From an uncultured Bacteroidales bacterium (GTDB taxonomy: Bacteria; Bacteroidota; Bacteroidia; Bacteroidales; UBA932), in assembly GCA_946055165.1 (NCBI GenBank), contig CAMGFA010000014.1, positions 1-42,901 of the forward strand: a stretch of DNA of 42,901 nt. Direction: 5' to 3'. This document shows positions 41,490 to 42,901 of the stretch, piece by piece (the first letter of the stretch is position 1; each line of letters begins with the position of its first letter). The translations under genes and the position numbers were made by a program. The notes under the pieces were generated by a model, which was given only the letters and a program-made list of their open reading frames with translations, was not told where the DNA came from and did not search any database.

Positions 41490-42901
41490 TTGTTGTAACG
41501 GATTTTGGCGAATTCCTCTGTCTTCTGGAGGAGTTCGTCACTCTTCTCAGGGTAGAGCTTGGCAAGTGAAGCGAAGCGGACCTCACCCTTGAGGAAGTCC
41601 TGGAACTTGCTCCAGTCAGGCTCCTTGCTGTCGAGGCTGAAGGCTTTCTTGCCCTGCTCCTCGAGAGCAGGATTGTAGCGGTAGAGGTGCCAGTAACCGC
41701 ACTCTACAGCAAGCTTCTCCTCCTTCTGGCTGAGTCCCATACCGGCTTTGAGTCCGTGGTTGATACATGGAGCATAAGCGATGATAAGGGACGGTCCGTC
41801 GTATGCCTCGGCCTCTTTGATGGCGTTCATGTACTGAACAGGGCTTGCACCCATAGCTACCTGAGCCACATATACATAGCCGTAGCTCATTGCCATCATT
41901 CCAAGGTCCTTCTTGCGGATTTTCTTTCCGGAAGCGGCGAATTTGGCAATTGCACCTGCAGGGGTGGCTTTGGATGACTGGCCTCCGGTATTGGAGTAAA
42001 CCTCGGTGTCGAGCACGAGGATGTTCACGTTTTCGCCCGATGCGAGCACGTGGTCGAGACCGCCGTAGCCGATGTCGTAGCTTGCGCCGTCACCGCCTAT
42101 TATCCACTGGCTGCGTGAAGGGATGTACTGCTTGAGAGCGAGGAGGCTCTTGCAGGTGTCGCAACCGCAGGCTTCCATAAGAGGAACGAGCTTGTCGGCA
42201 ACTTCGCGGGTAACTGCGTAGTCGGAGCGATTGTCGAGCCACTGCTGGAAGAGGGCCTTCATCTCGTCTGAGCAGCATTCGCAGAGCAGACCTTTCTTCA
42301 TAAGGGCGGCAACAGTCTCACGGATGCGTTCCGAGCCGAGTCTCATACCAAGACCGAATTCGCAGAAGTCCTCGAAGAGGGAGTTCTGCCAAGCCGGACC
42401 GTGGCCTTTGCTGTCGGTGCAGTAAGGGCTGGCAGGGAAGGATGCACCGTAGATTGAAGAACATCCTGTAGCGTTGGCAATCATCATATGGTCGCCGAAG
42501 AGCTGGGTGATATTCTTGATGTAAGGAGTCTCGCCGCAGCCTGCGCAGGCACCGCTGAACTCGAAGAGAGGCTGTGCGAACTGTGCGTTCTTCATATTTG
42601 CCTTAGGGTCGAGTACTTTCTTATATCCCACCTTGGCGTTGAGCCAGTCGAAATTGTTCTGCTCGGAAGCGTTGTCCTGGAAGGACTGCATGGAGAGAGC
42701 CTTGTCCTTGGCAAGACATACGTCAACACAGTTGCCGCAACCGGTACAGTCGGCAACGGAAACGGACAGTGCGTATTTGTATTCTTTGAGGTTGGCCTTT
42801 CCGTCGGCGAGCTTGAGCCCTTCAGGAGCATTTGCTGCTTCGTCGGCTGTGAGAAGGAACGGACGGATGGCTGCGTGAGGGCAGACAAAGGCGCAGGTGT
42901 T
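41465..42901 (-). CDS. nifJ: Pyruvate:ferredoxin oxidoreductase, C-terminal part (cut by window edge)
   Basis: The visible 478 residues are the C-terminal part of an enzyme of about 1190 residues that converts pyruvate and CoA to acetyl-CoA, CO2 and reduced ferredoxin. It begins inside the first 4Fe-4S motif (CAFVCPHAAIRPF) and continues with the second, CTGCGNCVDVC. The thiamine-pyrophosphate domain follows with ACAGCGETPY, ANATGCSSIYG, GDGASYDIGYGGLDH and DTEVYSNTGGQSSKATP. The frame stays open to 42901, so the 5' part lies beyond the right edge. Its 3' end overlaps the convergent lipoprotein gene. Confidence 0.96.
   Translation of the reverse strand, partial: NTCAFVCPHAAIRPFLLTADEAANAPEGLKLADGKANLKEYKYALSVSVADCTGCGNCVDVCLAKDKALSMQSFQDNASEQNNFDWLNAKVGYKKVLDPKANMKNAQFAQPLFEFSGACAGCGETPYIKNITQLFGDHMMIANATGCSSIYGASFPASPYCTDSKGHGPAWQNSLFEDFCEFGLGMRLGSERIRETVAALMKKGLLCECCSDEMKALFQQWLDNRSDYAVTREVADKLVPLMEACGCDTCKSLLALKQYIPSRSQWIIGGDGASYDIGYGGLDHVLASGENVNILVLDTEVYSNTGGQSSKATPAGAIAKFAASGKKIRKKDLGMMAMSYGYVYVAQVAMGASPVQYMNAIKEAEAYDGPSLIIAYAPCINHGLKAGMGLSQKEEKLAVECGYWHLYRYNPALEEQGKKAFSLDSKEPDWSKFQDFLKGEVRFASLAKLYPEKSDELLQKTEEFAKIRYNNYKKLSQE

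Noticed and set aside
1..42901. CRISPR arrays, transposases, integrases, prophage genes
   Set aside because: None were seen; the only arrays are the rmuC coding repeat and the two-copy intergenic repeat.

Overview
The window looks like a chromosomal segment of a member of the order Bacteroidales. The evidence is repeated Bacteroidetes-type promoters (TTTG, about 20 bp, then TAnnTTTG), starts without Shine-Dalgarno sequences, a type V (FimA/Mfa-like) pilus cluster, and a family set typical of the group: a SecA with a C-terminal zinc finger, YfhO, bactofilin, a THUMP-like methyltransferase, a ResB/CcsA-type cytochrome c assembly protein and pyruvate:ferredoxin oxidoreductase. The genus cannot be fixed from the sequence. 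No insertion sequence, prophage or CRISPR array was seen.

Layout. 1-454: intergenic, with a partial dispersed repeat and the rmuC promoter. 455-4614: rmuC, a tRNA-Gly(CCC) on the minus strand with its own terminator, and a YfhO-type membrane protein. 4532-8814 (minus): a four-gene surface-polymer operon of flippase, LicD-like nucleotidyltransferase, CDP-glycerol glycerophosphotransferase and family 2 glycosyltransferase. 8888-12637: secA and a bactofilin. 12626-12973 (minus): a small zinc-ribbon protein. 13195-18121: a short ssb followed by three pilus genes. 18130-19407 (minus): a nucleoside-type MFS transporter. 19494-22154: tgt, lptG/F-like and dut. 22104-27368 (minus): Ntn-hydrolase lipoprotein, cytochrome c assembly protein, tri-heme cytochrome c peroxidase, obg and a PAP2 phosphatase. 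27369-27702: a strongly structured intergenic region sharing a 50-bp core with the left edge. 27703-32131: methyltransferase, cstA, asd and an acyl-ACP thioesterase. 32217-37649: pspC, a double-domain M16 peptidase and a GH2 glycosidase. 37748-40158 (minus): acyltransferase and pncB. 40227-41489: an unrecognised lipoprotein. 41465-42901 (minus): the C-terminal part of nifJ, cut by the window edge.

The genome is compact. Co-directional neighbours often overlap by 4 bp (ATGA or GTGA). Five of seven convergent gene pairs overlap in their coding sequences, by 12 to 83 bp. One minus-strand terminator lies inside the opposite gene. Several genes start only 4-8 bp after the -7 box, which implies leaderless or nearly leaderless mRNAs.

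The least explained parts are the structured repeat at 27429-27674 with its relative at 59-108, the LicD/glycerophosphotransferase operon, the Ntn-hydrolase lipoprotein with an internal catalytic Cys, and the 420-residue lipoprotein.
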